From the IMG/VR virus record IMGVR_UViG_3300035661_000247, positions 1-30,458 of that record: DNA of 30,458 nt; one strand, written 5' to 3'. The notes below the pieces were generated by a model, which was not told the DNA's origin, ran no database searches, and worked only from the letters and a program-made list of their open reading frames with translations. A program made the position numbers and the translations under genes. Positions 22,292 through 29,377 of this stretch are shown one piece after another. The first letter of the stretch is position 1, and each line of letters starts with the position of its first letter. This DNA is from a virus.

Positions 22292-24306
22292 CTCAGCAAA
22301 CAGGCAAGTACCTGAGCCTCTGACACGTAACTCGTGGAGCTGTGGTTTTCCTTGCCAATCGTACTGAACTTGACACCTTCCGCCTTTTTCCAGCCTATAA
22401 CCTTGTCAACCGCTGGCGTCGGCTGTCCTACCCAGATCAACTCCTCATCAGCTAGGATCAGGTCTTCCAACCCCGAAGCCACCGACAACTTCTGGAGGGT
22501 AGTCTCCTTGATCAGGTTTCCAGCCAGCAGCTTGATCTTCTCACAACCTTCAACCTCTTCTAGGGCCTTGACCAACCGGCACTTGAGGGCCGCCTCCGGG
22601 CCTGCTGACGTGTCTAACATCGAGAAGTCTGGTATGTGCTCGTAGAACATGCTGTAGTACGCAGTTTCTTGCTCCGTTGGGGCCGTGAGGTCAACTATCA
22701 GCGTTTCCACGTTGGGAAGCGTTTGTCGAACCAGCGTGACGGCTTCCTCCAAGGGCATCGTCAGCTTGTCGTCCATGCGCAGCATCTTGGTGCCACCAGT
22801 GGGATTCTCCGTGATCTCCACCGACTGACCTTTATTGAAGACCTTCCAGCATAGTTCTTTGAAGGCAATCACGTCCTTGTTGCTGCTGCCGTCAATCACA
22901 GGCACCTTACCGAGCCAGACCCGTCCAGTGGCCCCATCGAAGCTGAGGACTGTCGGGCCATGCACGAAGCTGGTTATGTCCTTGCCAAGGCCCACCACAC
23001 AGGGCTTGTTCATACCCCGTGCAACCACCGCTGCGTGGCTAGTAGCACCTCCCGTCATGGTCAACACGCCCACCGCTGCGTTCATACCTGCTATGTCATC
23101 TGGCGTGGTCTCCTGGGTTACGAGGATGCAGGGCTCTTTGCAATTGATTGCATCGGCGGCGGACAGTACAGCTATCCCAGTCACCACACCCGAACAGGCT
23201 GGTATGCCTGTTGCGAATGGTTCGTCCTTGAACTTCGGGTCGAGAATCGACTGCTGAGCGAGATCGAGTTCCTTGAGAGTCACCCGCTTCACGGCCTCCG
23301 CAGGGGTCAACAGACCCTCCGTCACCATGTCCACGGCGATCTTGACTGCTGCCCGTGCACTTCTCTTTGCATTGCGGGTCTGGAGGATGAACAGCTTGCC
23401 GTCCTGAACCGTAAACTCGATGTCCTGCACATCCTTCCTGGCGCTCTCCAACTTCAGTGACACGTCGAGGATTTCCTGCGCCACCGTGTCGTTCCAGTTC
23501 GACATCTCGGACAAGTCCTGGGGCGTGCGGATGCCCGCCACCACGTCTTCCCCCTGGGCGTTGACCAGATACTCCCCCACCACCTTACCGTCACCGTTGT
23601 CCGGGTTCCTAGTGAACAACACCCCGGTGCAACTGTTGTCGTTCAGGTTTCCGAAGACCATCGCCTGTACAACCACCGCCGTGCCCCACTCTTCCGGGAT
23701 GTTGTTCATCTTCCGGTAGAACCTGGCCCGGTCATTGTTCCAGGACTTGAAGACTGCCTCTATGGCCCCTATCACCTGCGCCTTTGCGGTTGGGAAGGGG
23801 TGGCCCGTCTCCTTCTGGAACACGTCCAAGGCAGACAGTACATCATCCTTTTCGAGCAGATGCCGATTGATACCATACACCACGTTACCGTACATGGTGA
23901 TAAGACGGTGCAAGCTGTCGGTGTATGCTTCATCACCCAGCTTCTTTCGCCACAGGGCTTCCGTGGTCTGGTCTAGTCCCACGTTCAAGATCGTGTCCAT
24001 CATCCCCGGCATCGACACGCGAGCACCCGAGCGAACGGACAGAAGGGGCATGAAGCCGAACTGCCCCTTGAAGAACTTCTCGATATTGGCATACTGACTG
24101 GCGATCTTCTTCATCGTGCCCTTGGGGGCCTTCATGTAGGCAGTGCACATCGTCGTGGGTATGATCAGTGCCGGGGGCACGTTCACCCCCTGCTGCTGCA
24201 TCCACCAGAGACCGTACCCCTTGCCCCCTAAGAACTTGGCATCCAACTCCTGACCCTCGTACTCTGGCAGGGCAGGAACTTCCTTGTCAAAAACTGAAAT
24301 AAGCAT
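22288..24306 (-). CDS. Pyruvate phosphate dikinase-like protein without PEP barrel, 672 residues
   Basis: PPDK and PEP synthase use ATP to phosphorylate a swivelling histidine, then pass the phosphate to pyruvate. The ATP-grasp half is clear: GGKGYGLWWM (27-36), SVRSGARVSMPGMMDTILN (90-108, Arg92), NSCTGVLFTRNPDNGDG (224-240), and IEF...LQTR (Glu297, Gln309, Arg311). The phosphohistidine domain has TMTGGATSHAAVVARG with His424. The usual C-terminal TIM barrel (about 350 residues, GLxRTEHMF and a catalytic Cys) is not seen; about 200 unmatched residues follow instead. The phosphate acceptor is therefore unknown. It starts at 24306 with CAATGGAGTGAACT and has its own promoter. Confidence 0.9.
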   Translation of the reverse strand: MLISVFDKEVPALPEYEGQELDAKFLGGKGYGLWWMQQQGVNVPPALIIPTTMCTAYMKAPKGTMKKIASQYANIEKFFKGQFGFMPLLSVRSGARVSMPGMMDTILNVGLDQTTEALWRKKLGDEAYTDSLHRLITMYGNVVYGINRHLLEKDDVLSALDVFQKETGHPFPTAKAQVIGAIEAVFKSWNNDRARFYRKMNNIPEEWGTAVVVQAMVFGNLNDNSCTGVLFTRNPDNGDGKVVGEYLVNAQGEDVVAGIRTPQDLSEMSNWNDTVAQEILDVSLKLESARKDVQDIEFTVQDGKLFILQTRNAKRSARAAVKIAVDMVTEGLLTPAEAVKRVTLKELDLAQQSILDPKFKDEPFATGIPACSGVVTGIAVLSAADAINCKEPCILVTQETTPDDIAGMNAAVGVLTMTGGATSHAAVVARGMNKPCVVGLGKDITSFVHGPTVLSFDGATGRVWLGKVPVIDGSSNKDVIAFKELCWKVFNKGQSVEITENPTGGTKMLRMDDKLTMPLEEAVTLVRQTLPNVETLIVDLTAPTEQETAYYSMFYEHIPDFSMLDTSAGPEAALKCRLVKALEEVEGCEKIKLLAGNLIKETTLQKLSVASGLEDLILADEELIWVGQPTPAVDKVIGWKKAEGVKFSTIGKENHSSTSYVSEAQVLACLLR
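23139..23152. repeat. 14-bp dispersed element, copy 11
   Basis: Exact TGCAATTGATTGCA on the plus strand, inside the PPDK-like gene, encoding DAINCK at the edge of the phosphohistidine domain. Confidence 0.95.
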
Positions 24307-24334
24307 AGTTCACTCCATTGAAATGCGAACTCGT

Positions 24335-24362
24335 ATCGTAGCGCATGATCCGAGTATGTCAA
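24335..24362 (-). promoter_or_regulatory. Promoter of the PPDK-like gene
   Basis: TTGACA (24362-24357), 16 bases, TACGAT (24340-24335). Again the -35 box overlaps the TGA stop of the preceding gene. The leader is short (about 25 bases) and ends in CAATGGAGTG. Confidence 0.75.
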
Positions 24363-24694
24363 ACAGATTGTGCACGATACTGCACCGAGGATTGAGACGC
24401 CACTTCGAGCAATTGCTTCCAGTAGGAGCGCACCCGCTTGCGGGCCACTTCCAACTGACGGGGGGTGAGAGTCCCACGACTCTTCACCTGCACAGCGAAG
24501 CTGGAGAGTATTTCAGCGTCAAACGCCGAGAACCCTCTCCCATTGTGCTCTCTGGTGGATTCGGTGGCTTGCTCTGCTTCTGTCTGCCGTGAATACAGAA
24601 CCAGTAGGGCTCGCATGACTGCCCTATCATTGGTGTCTATCAGGGCCTGGATGGAGTCTTTGCTCCACCCGTTCGAGGTCGTCTTCTTACTCAT
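24359..24694 (-). CDS. Hypothetical protein, 111 residues
   Basis: The ATG at 24694 (MSKKTTSNGWSKDSIQAL) has CAATGGAGTGCAAGTC upstream, with a GTG inside that site rejected as start. The C-terminal half, GFSAFDAEILSSFAVQV and LTPRQLEVARKRVRSYWKQL, is a short helical segment I have seen in phage replication- or recombination-associated proteins, but I cannot name it. It is the only gene between two promoters, so it may be expressed alone. Confidence 0.7.
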   Translation of the reverse strand: MSKKTTSNGWSKDSIQALIDTNDRAVMRALLVLYSRQTEAEQATESTREHNGRGFSAFDAEILSSFAVQVKSRGTLTPRQLEVARKRVRSYWKQLLEVASQSSVQYRAQSV

Positions 24695-24727
24695 GACTTG
24701 CACTCCATTGCTGTTGTCGATGTTGAT

Positions 24728-24755
24728 ACGATAGCTAGTTTACCGAGTTTGTCAA
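24728..24755 (-). promoter_or_regulatory. Promoter of the 111-residue gene
   Basis: TTGACA (24755-24750), 16 bases, TATCGT (24733-24728). A 14-bp element lies 18 bases upstream of the -35 box. Confidence 0.7.
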
Positions 24756-24773
24756 TAGTCCACCCACAAAAAA

Positions 24774-24787
24774 TGCAATTGATTGCA
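24774..24787. repeat. 14-bp dispersed element, copy 12
   Basis: Exact TGCAATTGATTGCA on the plus strand. It is intergenic, three bases after the DNA ligase stop codon; on the minus strand it is followed by TTTTTTG. Confidence 0.95.
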
Positions 24788-24790
24788 GAG

Positions 24791-25690
24791 TTACATATCA
24801 TCAGAATGCCTTATGCCCTCATAAATGGGGAACCGGGGCTTGCCCCCAACTATCACGGAAGGCTTGAATTTGTACTTCACTATGGCGTTCAGGTACTTAG
24901 CCTTGTCGGCCCACATCTCCTTCTGTAGCTTGTCAGTCGGAACAGGCATATTGAACTCGATTCCCGTCACTAGATCACGCACTCGCACAGAACCCGCCTG
25001 GCCTGATCCAACCATGTTCTCTTTGTGACTGGACTTCTTCAGGTATCCAAGCTCGTTGCGCACGGACTCGTTCTGGTTCACCTGCCCTTCTACGATGCTC
25101 AGAATGGTCGCCTCCGAGCGGAACCAGGGGCAAAAGCGCATGAAGCCCCCCTCCCCTTGAGTGCTACGCCCATTCTTGTACTTCGCCATTGGGTCTCGCA
25201 GCACCAGTCCTTCGTAGCCCTGGGTCAAAGCCCAATCGGCGTATGCTTGAAGCTCTGCGTCCGAGTTCATCACCTTGCTCTCCACAGCCGCGATGCGCTC
25301 TATGCTGGAATCCTTCACCATGTCGTACAGGTCTTCCAGTCGGCGATAGAACGGAAGCGTTGGATGGAACATGTCGAACAGGTGCCACACCACATCAGGG
25401 GTGCCGTCCTTCGACATGACCCCAGAGGTCGAGATCGAGAACACCTCTTCGTGTGCGAAGTCACCTACCACCAGTTCCCCCTCGAAGTTGGTCAACTCCT
25501 GGATCGAGAACAGCTTGCGGGTGTACAAGTTCGGGATCGGCTTCTTGCTACGGGACAGGAGGAGGCCTTTCTGGTTGCAGCCTCGCACCCCGTTCAGCTT
25601 GGGCAGGGCGATCTTCGGGTACTTGATCTTCCCGAGTTCGCCTTCAGCGGCCAGCATCGGGTTCCAGAGTTCATCAGGGTTCAGGTTCAT
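24791..25690 (-). CDS. ATP-dependent DNA ligase, 299 residues
   Basis: Seals nicks during phage replication. The nucleotidyltransferase motif KLNGVR carries the AMP-accepting Lys31. FEGELVV (Glu72) and VWHLFDM (motif IIIa, 101-107), QGYEGLVLRDP (motif IV, 157-167) and FMRFCPWFRSEATI (motif V region, 183-196) follow in order. The C-terminal OB-like part ends in VKYKFKP and PRFPIYEGIRHSDDM, as in small T7-type phage ligases. The ATG at 25690 overlaps the stop of the micro-gene upstream (TGATG), and GAGGTG precedes it. The gene ends just before a 14-bp element. Confidence 0.9.
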   Translation of the reverse strand: MNLNPDELWNPMLAAEGELGKIKYPKIALPKLNGVRGCNQKGLLLSRSKKPIPNLYTRKLFSIQELTNFEGELVVGDFAHEEVFSISTSGVMSKDGTPDVVWHLFDMFHPTLPFYRRLEDLYDMVKDSSIERIAAVESKVMNSDAELQAYADWALTQGYEGLVLRDPMAKYKNGRSTQGEGGFMRFCPWFRSEATILSIVEGQVNQNESVRNELGYLKKSSHKENMVGSGQAGSVRVRDLVTGIEFNMPVPTDKLQKEMWADKAKYLNAIVKYKFKPSVIVGGKPRFPIYEGIRHSDDM

Positions 25691-25785
25691 CAGTTCACCT
25701 CATAGTCATTGGGATGTAATCGTTTTAATACTCTCCTGCCCTGGGGCGGGAGCGTTCCTGGTCTGTCATGGGAAAACGGTGTCAT
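25690..25785 (-). CDS. Micro-gene of 31 residues upstream of DNA ligase
   Basis: The ATG at 25785 overlaps the upstream stop (ATGA) and is preceded by GGAGGA seven bases away; its own stop overlaps the ligase ATG (TGATG). The peptide begins MTPFSHDRPGTLPPQGR and is basic. The tight fit at both ends supports translation, though it may serve mainly to couple translation to the ligase gene. A near-palindrome inside it (about 25733-25752) has no T-run and is not a terminator. Confidence 0.55.
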   Translation of the reverse strand: MTPFSHDRPGTLPPQGRRVLKRLHPNDYEVN

Positions 25786-26234
25786 TTGGCGATTCCTCCT
25801 TCAAGATAGGCAACCACTTCCTCACGGCTCATGTGAAGGAGATACAGGTTGCTAAAGATGCCGTAGTGCCCTACCCGCAAGACAAATTCTGCTGCGAACT
25901 TACGGGTGAACTTGACCCCGAAGTAATCGGTGCCGTTTGCCCATGTTGGGTCAACGACTTGGCCGTCAGACTCATCTACCACCCAGGCATGCTCCATTGG
26001 GAACAGTCCTAATGCGACGGCATAGCCCTCACAGTACGAATATTGGGTATTCATCATTGAGACGGCGTTCCTGAAGCAGAATCCAAGCTCCTTTGCTCCG
26101 GTCATGCTGGTGCGCTTCGTGGTCATCGGCTTGCCGTGGCGGGACAGAATCTCGTACTGGATAGGCAGGGAGTCGGGAGCTACCGAAAACATCTTCTCCA
26201 GGGTCAGAATGTGCTGCTGCGATGCGTTCATCAT
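25782..26234 (-). CDS. Transglutaminase-like / cysteine-protease-like protein, 150 residues
   Basis: I use the ATG at 26234, overlapping the upstream stop (ATGA) with GGAGG five bases before it. In the middle, YCEGYAVALGLFPMEHAWVV followed by GQVVDPTW gives Cys68, His82 and Asp95, in the order and spacing of the transglutaminase/papain-like triad; a second candidate nucleophile is Cys53 in GFCFRNA. It could cleave or cross-link proteins. The match is by motif only, and the domain is shorter than full transglutaminases. Confidence 0.7.
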   Translation of the reverse strand: MMNASQQHILTLEKMFSVAPDSLPIQYEILSRHGKPMTTKRTSMTGAKELGFCFRNAVSMMNTQYSYCEGYAVALGLFPMEHAWVVDESDGQVVDPTWANGTDYFGVKFTRKFAAEFVLRVGHYGIFSNLYLLHMSREEVVAYLEGGIAK

Positions 26235-26506
26235 CCACACCTCCGAGCAGCCTCAACCACGTCATCACCGTTCAACACCGTCACCAAGTTCGGCTTGTGC
26301 GTGGTGGAGCCTTCCGTAACCACCAGTGGAAGGTAGTATCGGACTGAACTGTTGGACTCATTGGTGTCCTTTGTGGGCCTTTCCAGTGGTGTTCGTTGTG
26401 CCGAGGTTATGACTAACACGGGCACCGATGCCCACCTATCCACTATGTTGTTCCGGCTTACCTGCAACTCTCGTTGCTTGGCGTTCAGCTTATTGGGGTT
26501 CTTCAT
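26231..26506 (-). CDS. Hypothetical protein, 91 residues
   Basis: The ATG at 26506 (MKNPNKLNAKQRELQV) has CCAATGGAGTGGC upstream; the longer frame to 26569 would cross this site. The product is basic at the N-terminus and strand-rich in the C-terminal half (SSVRYYLPLVVTEGS). Family not recognised. It overlaps the next gene by four bases. Confidence 0.7.
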   Translation of the reverse strand: MKNPNKLNAKQRELQVSRNNIVDRWASVPVLVITSAQRTPLERPTKDTNESNSSVRYYLPLVVTEGSTTHKPNLVTVLNGDDVVEAARRCG

Positions 26507-26564
26507 TGCCACTCCATTGGCGAAAAAAATCATGTGACATATCAGACGCAAAAAACGTCCTCGG

Positions 26565-26578
26565 TGCAATTGATTGCA
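26565..26578. repeat. 14-bp dispersed element, copy 13
   Basis: Exact TGCAATTGATTGCA on the plus strand. It is intergenic, six bases after the stop of the 54-residue gene and upstream of the 91-residue gene. A poor -35-like TTGCAC overlaps its edge, but no good -10 box follows. Confidence 0.95.
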
Positions 26579-26584
26579 TGACCC

Positions 26585-26749
26585 TCAGCAGTGTCTTTCC
26601 CAGAGGTCAATGATTCGATCTTGCTCGTCCTGATCAAGCTCGTATTCACCGACTAACACAGCCTTATCATACGTCTTGCGAGCCCAGACCAAGGTATCAC
26701 CCTTGAGTGCAAGACTCTCCAGCAGTTCTTTCAGCATGCGCGTGTACAT
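26585..26749 (-). CDS. Small protein, 54 residues
   Basis: The ATG at 26749 has AGGAG eight bases upstream. The product begins MYTRMLKELLESLALKGDTL and ends RIIDLWERHC; it is charged and helical. It overlaps the 3' end of the upstream gene by 53 bases in another frame, an unusually long overlap for this phage. Family not recognised; coding potential rests on the ribosome binding site, length and lack of competing genes below 26697. Confidence 0.65.
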   Translation of the reverse strand: MYTRMLKELLESLALKGDTLVWARKTYDKAVLVGEYELDQDEQDRIIDLWERHC

Positions 26750-27083
26750 GTCGGACTCTCCTCATCAGTTCAGTGTTTATGTGGTAAACCGGGCCGCGCT
26801 TCTGGCACGGCACCCACACTATTTTCGCCCACCAGTTCAAAACTCCTAAGCCACAGAGCATCATCTGCTCCTCAGCTATCACAACTTCCTCCGGTAGGTC
26901 GTACTCGTCCTTTACCATGATCTTGCGCTCCCGGTAGAGTCCGGTGCCTACAAGCTGCCTAGGGTACTGCTCAACTATCCCACCATCAATACCAAGCATC
27001 AGGCAGATTGCAGACTTGAGTCTCAGCGAGTCGCTGGGGCAGGTGTCCAAGATCAGGTGTTCTTCTTTAGTGAGCCAGCGCAT
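26697..27083 (-). CDS. Hypothetical protein, 128 residues
   Basis: The ATG at 27083 overlaps the upstream stop (TAATG), with GGAGG seven bases before it. Residues 1-100 appear folded (LRLKSAICLMLGIDGG, EEVVIAEEQMMLCGLGVLNW); the last 25 residues are His/Arg-rich and share their DNA with the 54-residue gene. No motif recognised. It is probably co-transcribed from the promoter at 27335-27363. Confidence 0.7.
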   Translation of the reverse strand: MRWLTKEEHLILDTCPSDSLRLKSAICLMLGIDGGIVEQYPRQLVGTGLYRERKIMVKDEYDLPEEVVIAEEQMMLCGLGVLNWWAKIVWVPCQKRGPVYHINTELMRRVRHVHAHAERTAGESCTQG

Positions 27084-27298
27084 TACTCATCCTCCCCATA
27101 GATATAGGTGCCAACCACCGTCAGGCCAAGGCTGCGAGCGGTGTCATGCAGGGTGTCTGCCGTCATCTCCCAGCCCTTCTTCTTCATCTTGCTGACAATC
27201 ATCTGATTACGCTGACTGGTGCTAACCGGGAGGGGCATGTCATCAATCTCACGGATGGCTTCCACCATGTCTTCCAAGGCTTTCTCTTTCGCTTTCAT
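27083..27298 (-). CDS. Hypothetical protein, 71 residues
   Basis: The ATG at 27298 (MKAKEKALEDMVEAIREIDD) has CAATGGAGTGAACCGA upstream; a GTG nine bases earlier is part of that context. The product is helical at the N-terminus, with KMKKKGWEMTADTLHDTARS in the middle, reminiscent of a small helix-turn-helix, followed by a short strand. It heads the transcript from the promoter at 27335-27363. Function unknown. Confidence 0.7.
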   Translation of the reverse strand: MKAKEKALEDMVEAIREIDDMPLPVSTSQRNQMIVSKMKKKGWEMTADTLHDTARSLGLTVVGTYIYGEDE

Positions 27299-27334
27299 TC
27301 GGTTCACTCCATTGATTTCCGATTCGATATACGT

Positions 27335-27363
27335 ACTATCGTACAGTTATCACAGTTTGTCAA
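27335..27363 (-). promoter_or_regulatory. Promoter of the small-gene cluster
   Basis: TTGACA (27363-27358), 17 bases, GATAGT (27340-27335). The 14-bp element at 27374-27387 lies 10 bases upstream of the -35 box. Confidence 0.65.
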
Positions 27364-27373
27364 TAGGGGTAGC

Positions 27374-27387
27374 TGCAATTGATTGCA
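27374..27387. repeat. 14-bp dispersed element, copy 14
   Basis: Exact TGCAATTGATTGCA on the plus strand. It lies between the T-run of a terminator and the next promoter. Confidence 0.95.
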
Positions 27388-27422
27388 AAAAGCCACATGA
27401 CCAGCATCGCCAATCATGTGGC
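27387..27422 (-). terminator. Terminator after the 213-residue gene
   Basis: A perfect 9-bp stem GCCACATGA/TCATGTGGC with a 13-base loop (27422-27392), followed on the minus strand by TTTTT that runs directly into the 14-bp element. Confidence 0.75.
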
Positions 27423-27441
27423 CCACTCAGGAACCTACACC

Positions 27442-28083
27442 TCAGTCATCATCCCCCCAGTGAGGAAGGCAAATACGAACACGAAGACCCTCCCCCATGT
27501 CCGTTATCGGTTCTGCTACCTCGGTGTAGCCCTTGATCTCGGGGAGTTCTTGGACACTGGGCGTCAGTTCCTGCACTTCCTTCATGGTGTCCTTGACCCG
27601 CTGACGCTCGTTCTTCTCCTCCTTCTCCGTGGTGGATACGAATCTGATGCGAAAGCCGAGACTCCACATGTCCGTGCCCTCCGAGTGTCCAGCCCAGATG
27701 CGGATGCCAGCAGTCACCTTGCCCTTTACCAGCAACGGTATGAACACGTTGCCAGTGGATGGGTTCTTGGTGCGTTTTCCTCTCATCTTCGGCTTGTTGC
27801 CCGTCAGACTAAGGTAAATCAAGTAGTACGTTAGCTTCCAGAAGTCCTCCTGGGGCATCAACCACTCTACCTCACCCAGTGGTAAGGATTTCACCGTATA
27901 ACTCAGCAGCTTGTGGAAATTGGCCCTCTCCAGCACCCGCATCACCACACTAACCGGGGCCTTCTCTAAGAAGGCTCTCGCCTTCGCGTCGATCATATAC
28001 TCCATAGCAACCGAGCGGTGGATGGGGCTACGTCCAGTCCACGCTACCCCTGGGAACAGGGAATCTATAAGTTCTCCACTCAT
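27442..28083 (-). CDS. Uncharacterised protein coupled to the AAA+ ATPase, 213 residues
   Basis: The ATG at 28083 overlaps the ATPase stop (ATGA). The sequence has a helical first part (MEYMIDAKARAFLEKAPVSV, FWKLTYYLIYLSL), a basic patch (KPKMRGKRTKN), a strand-rich part and an acidic C-terminus ending HWGDDD. I recognise no family. Tight coupling to the ATPase suggests a partner or substrate, but nothing in the sequence proves it. A terminator follows. Confidence 0.75.
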   Translation of the reverse strand: MSGELIDSLFPGVAWTGRSPIHRSVAMEYMIDAKARAFLEKAPVSVVMRVLERANFHKLLSYTVKSLPLGEVEWLMPQEDFWKLTYYLIYLSLTGNKPKMRGKRTKNPSTGNVFIPLLVKGKVTAGIRIWAGHSEGTDMWSLGFRIRFVSTTEKEEKNERQRVKDTMKEVQELTPSVQELPEIKGYTEVAEPITDMGEGLRVRICLPHWGDDD

Positions 28084-29306
28084 TTCTTGATCTCCTTACG
28101 TGCGGCGATCATACTCTTGACCGCCTCGTTGACGATTTCAGTGACCTTCACCTGGGGCACCGACTGCCCATCCGCGAAGGCAACTTCTAGCTTCTTGTTC
28201 ACCACGTTGCGAACCTCATCGGACTCCGGGGTCTTGAACTTCCCAATGTCCTTCTGAAGGTGCGACAACACCTGTAACGCAAACTCTTGGGCCTGGGTGA
28301 GGTTCTCCAATCCCTTGAACACCATCGTGGCGTTCACCCGGCCTTCACGGTACAACTCCGGCGGAATTGCCTTGGCATTGTTCGTGGTCATCACCGAGAA
28401 CACCTTCGACTTGTGCTCCTGCAACCACCAAAGTATCGTGGACAGGAGACTGGAGGTCACACCAGAATCACTGCTGCCCAACGAACTGAAAATCTTCTCT
28501 ACTTCATCGAAAATCACCACACATGGTGCAGCTTGGTCGATCTGGGTCAGCGCAGCGTTCAGATTCCCTTCACTGTCGCCCACGTACTTGCCCTTCATGG
28601 CCCCGATGTCCAGTCGGTAGAGCGGAACTCCGAGGGACTGAGCGATGTACTTGCCACCCATCGTCTTGCCGGTTCCAGGTGGGCCGTCGAACAGGACTCC
28701 ACGCGGAGTCAGGCTTTCGTGGATCGGGGTGCGGAAGAAGTCAAGATTCGTGTCACACCACTTCTGAAGGTACGAGGGCACTTGGTAGAAGCTGTAATCA
28801 CTGTCCACCTGGGCGATGCCCTTGAGCTTGGCTACGTAAGACTGGCGCACCTTGTTCACACCCTTGGAAGTCAGCTTGCCTTCACGCTCCAGCACCAGCC
28901 GCACGACCTCGTAGGTGTCCTTGAGGGTCATTCCCCCGAAGGCGGGTAGGATTTCGTTGGCCGTCTTCTCGTCGCAGTGCTTGCGCAGTTCCTCGAAGAT
29001 CATCTCCTTGGGGGGCAGCATCGTGCCTCCCTGAAAGTGCAGCACCGAGGTTTTTGTGTTCACGTACACCAGTGTCTTGCCTTCTGCCTTCAGTCGCAGG
29101 TACAGCTTCTGTGGGAAAGCATCCATACTGGTGAAGTACACATCTGCGTCCGAGAACTCAACCTTGGAGGGGTCTTCGGTCTGTGGGAAGGCGGTCACAG
29201 TCTCACCTGCGATGAAGCTCAACACCTGCGGGATGTACAAGATGTCGTCGGTCTTGACGTGGATAAAGGGTAGATGGGCCTTCAAGGCCAATTTTAGCAT
29301 GTCCAT
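28080..29306 (-). CDS. AAA+ ATPase, 408 residues
   Basis: I use the ATG at 29306 (MDMLKLALKAHLPFIHV) because CAACGGAGTGAAC precedes it. The C-terminal half is a single AAA+ module: Walker A DGPPGTGKT (207-215), MKGKYVGDSEGN (237-248), Walker B VVIFDEVEKI (263-272), sensor 1 VMTTNN (305-310) and a likely arginine finger in YREGRVN (319-325). The N-terminal 180 residues are a separate domain, which overall resembles the Ycf46/FtsH-like AAA proteins. Such ATPases remodel or unfold protein complexes; the substrate is unknown. The gene is first in a two-gene operon with its own promoter. Confidence 0.9.
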   Translation of the reverse strand: MDMLKLALKAHLPFIHVKTDDILYIPQVLSFIAGETVTAFPQTEDPSKVEFSDADVYFTSMDAFPQKLYLRLKAEGKTLVYVNTKTSVLHFQGGTMLPPKEMIFEELRKHCDEKTANEILPAFGGMTLKDTYEVVRLVLEREGKLTSKGVNKVRQSYVAKLKGIAQVDSDYSFYQVPSYLQKWCDTNLDFFRTPIHESLTPRGVLFDGPPGTGKTMGGKYIAQSLGVPLYRLDIGAMKGKYVGDSEGNLNAALTQIDQAAPCVVIFDEVEKIFSSLGSSDSGVTSSLLSTILWWLQEHKSKVFSVMTTNNAKAIPPELYREGRVNATMVFKGLENLTQAQEFALQVLSHLQKDIGKFKTPESDEVRNVVNKKLEVAFADGQSVPQVKVTEIVNEAVKSMIAARKEIKK

Positions 29307-29344
29307 GTTCACTCCGTTGAAAGGACTAAGGGTTCGGAACTCGT

Positions 29345-29372
29345 ACTCTACCAAGATTTCCGAGTTTGTCAA
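29345..29372 (-). promoter_or_regulatory. Promoter of the AAA+ ATPase operon
   Basis: TTGACA (29372-29367), 16 bases, TAGAGT (29350-29345), with the family start TTGACAAACTCGG. The 14-bp element is five bases upstream of the -35 box. Confidence 0.75.
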
Positions 29373-29377
29373 ATCTG

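Noticed and set aside
24406-24416. GCAATTGC palindrome
   Set aside because: It shares the CAATTG core but lacks the TG centre and full arms of the 14-bp element, and is inside a gene.
24774-24787. The 14-bp element as a set of small transcription terminators
   Set aside because: A hairpin would have at most five A/T-rich pairs, only the copy at 24774 is followed by a T-run, and seven copies lie inside genes that must be read through.
25729-25752. Inverted repeat CTCCTGCC/GGCGGGAG as a terminator before DNA ligase
   Set aside because: On the transcribed strand it has a mismatch, no T-run follows, and it lies inside the 31-residue gene.
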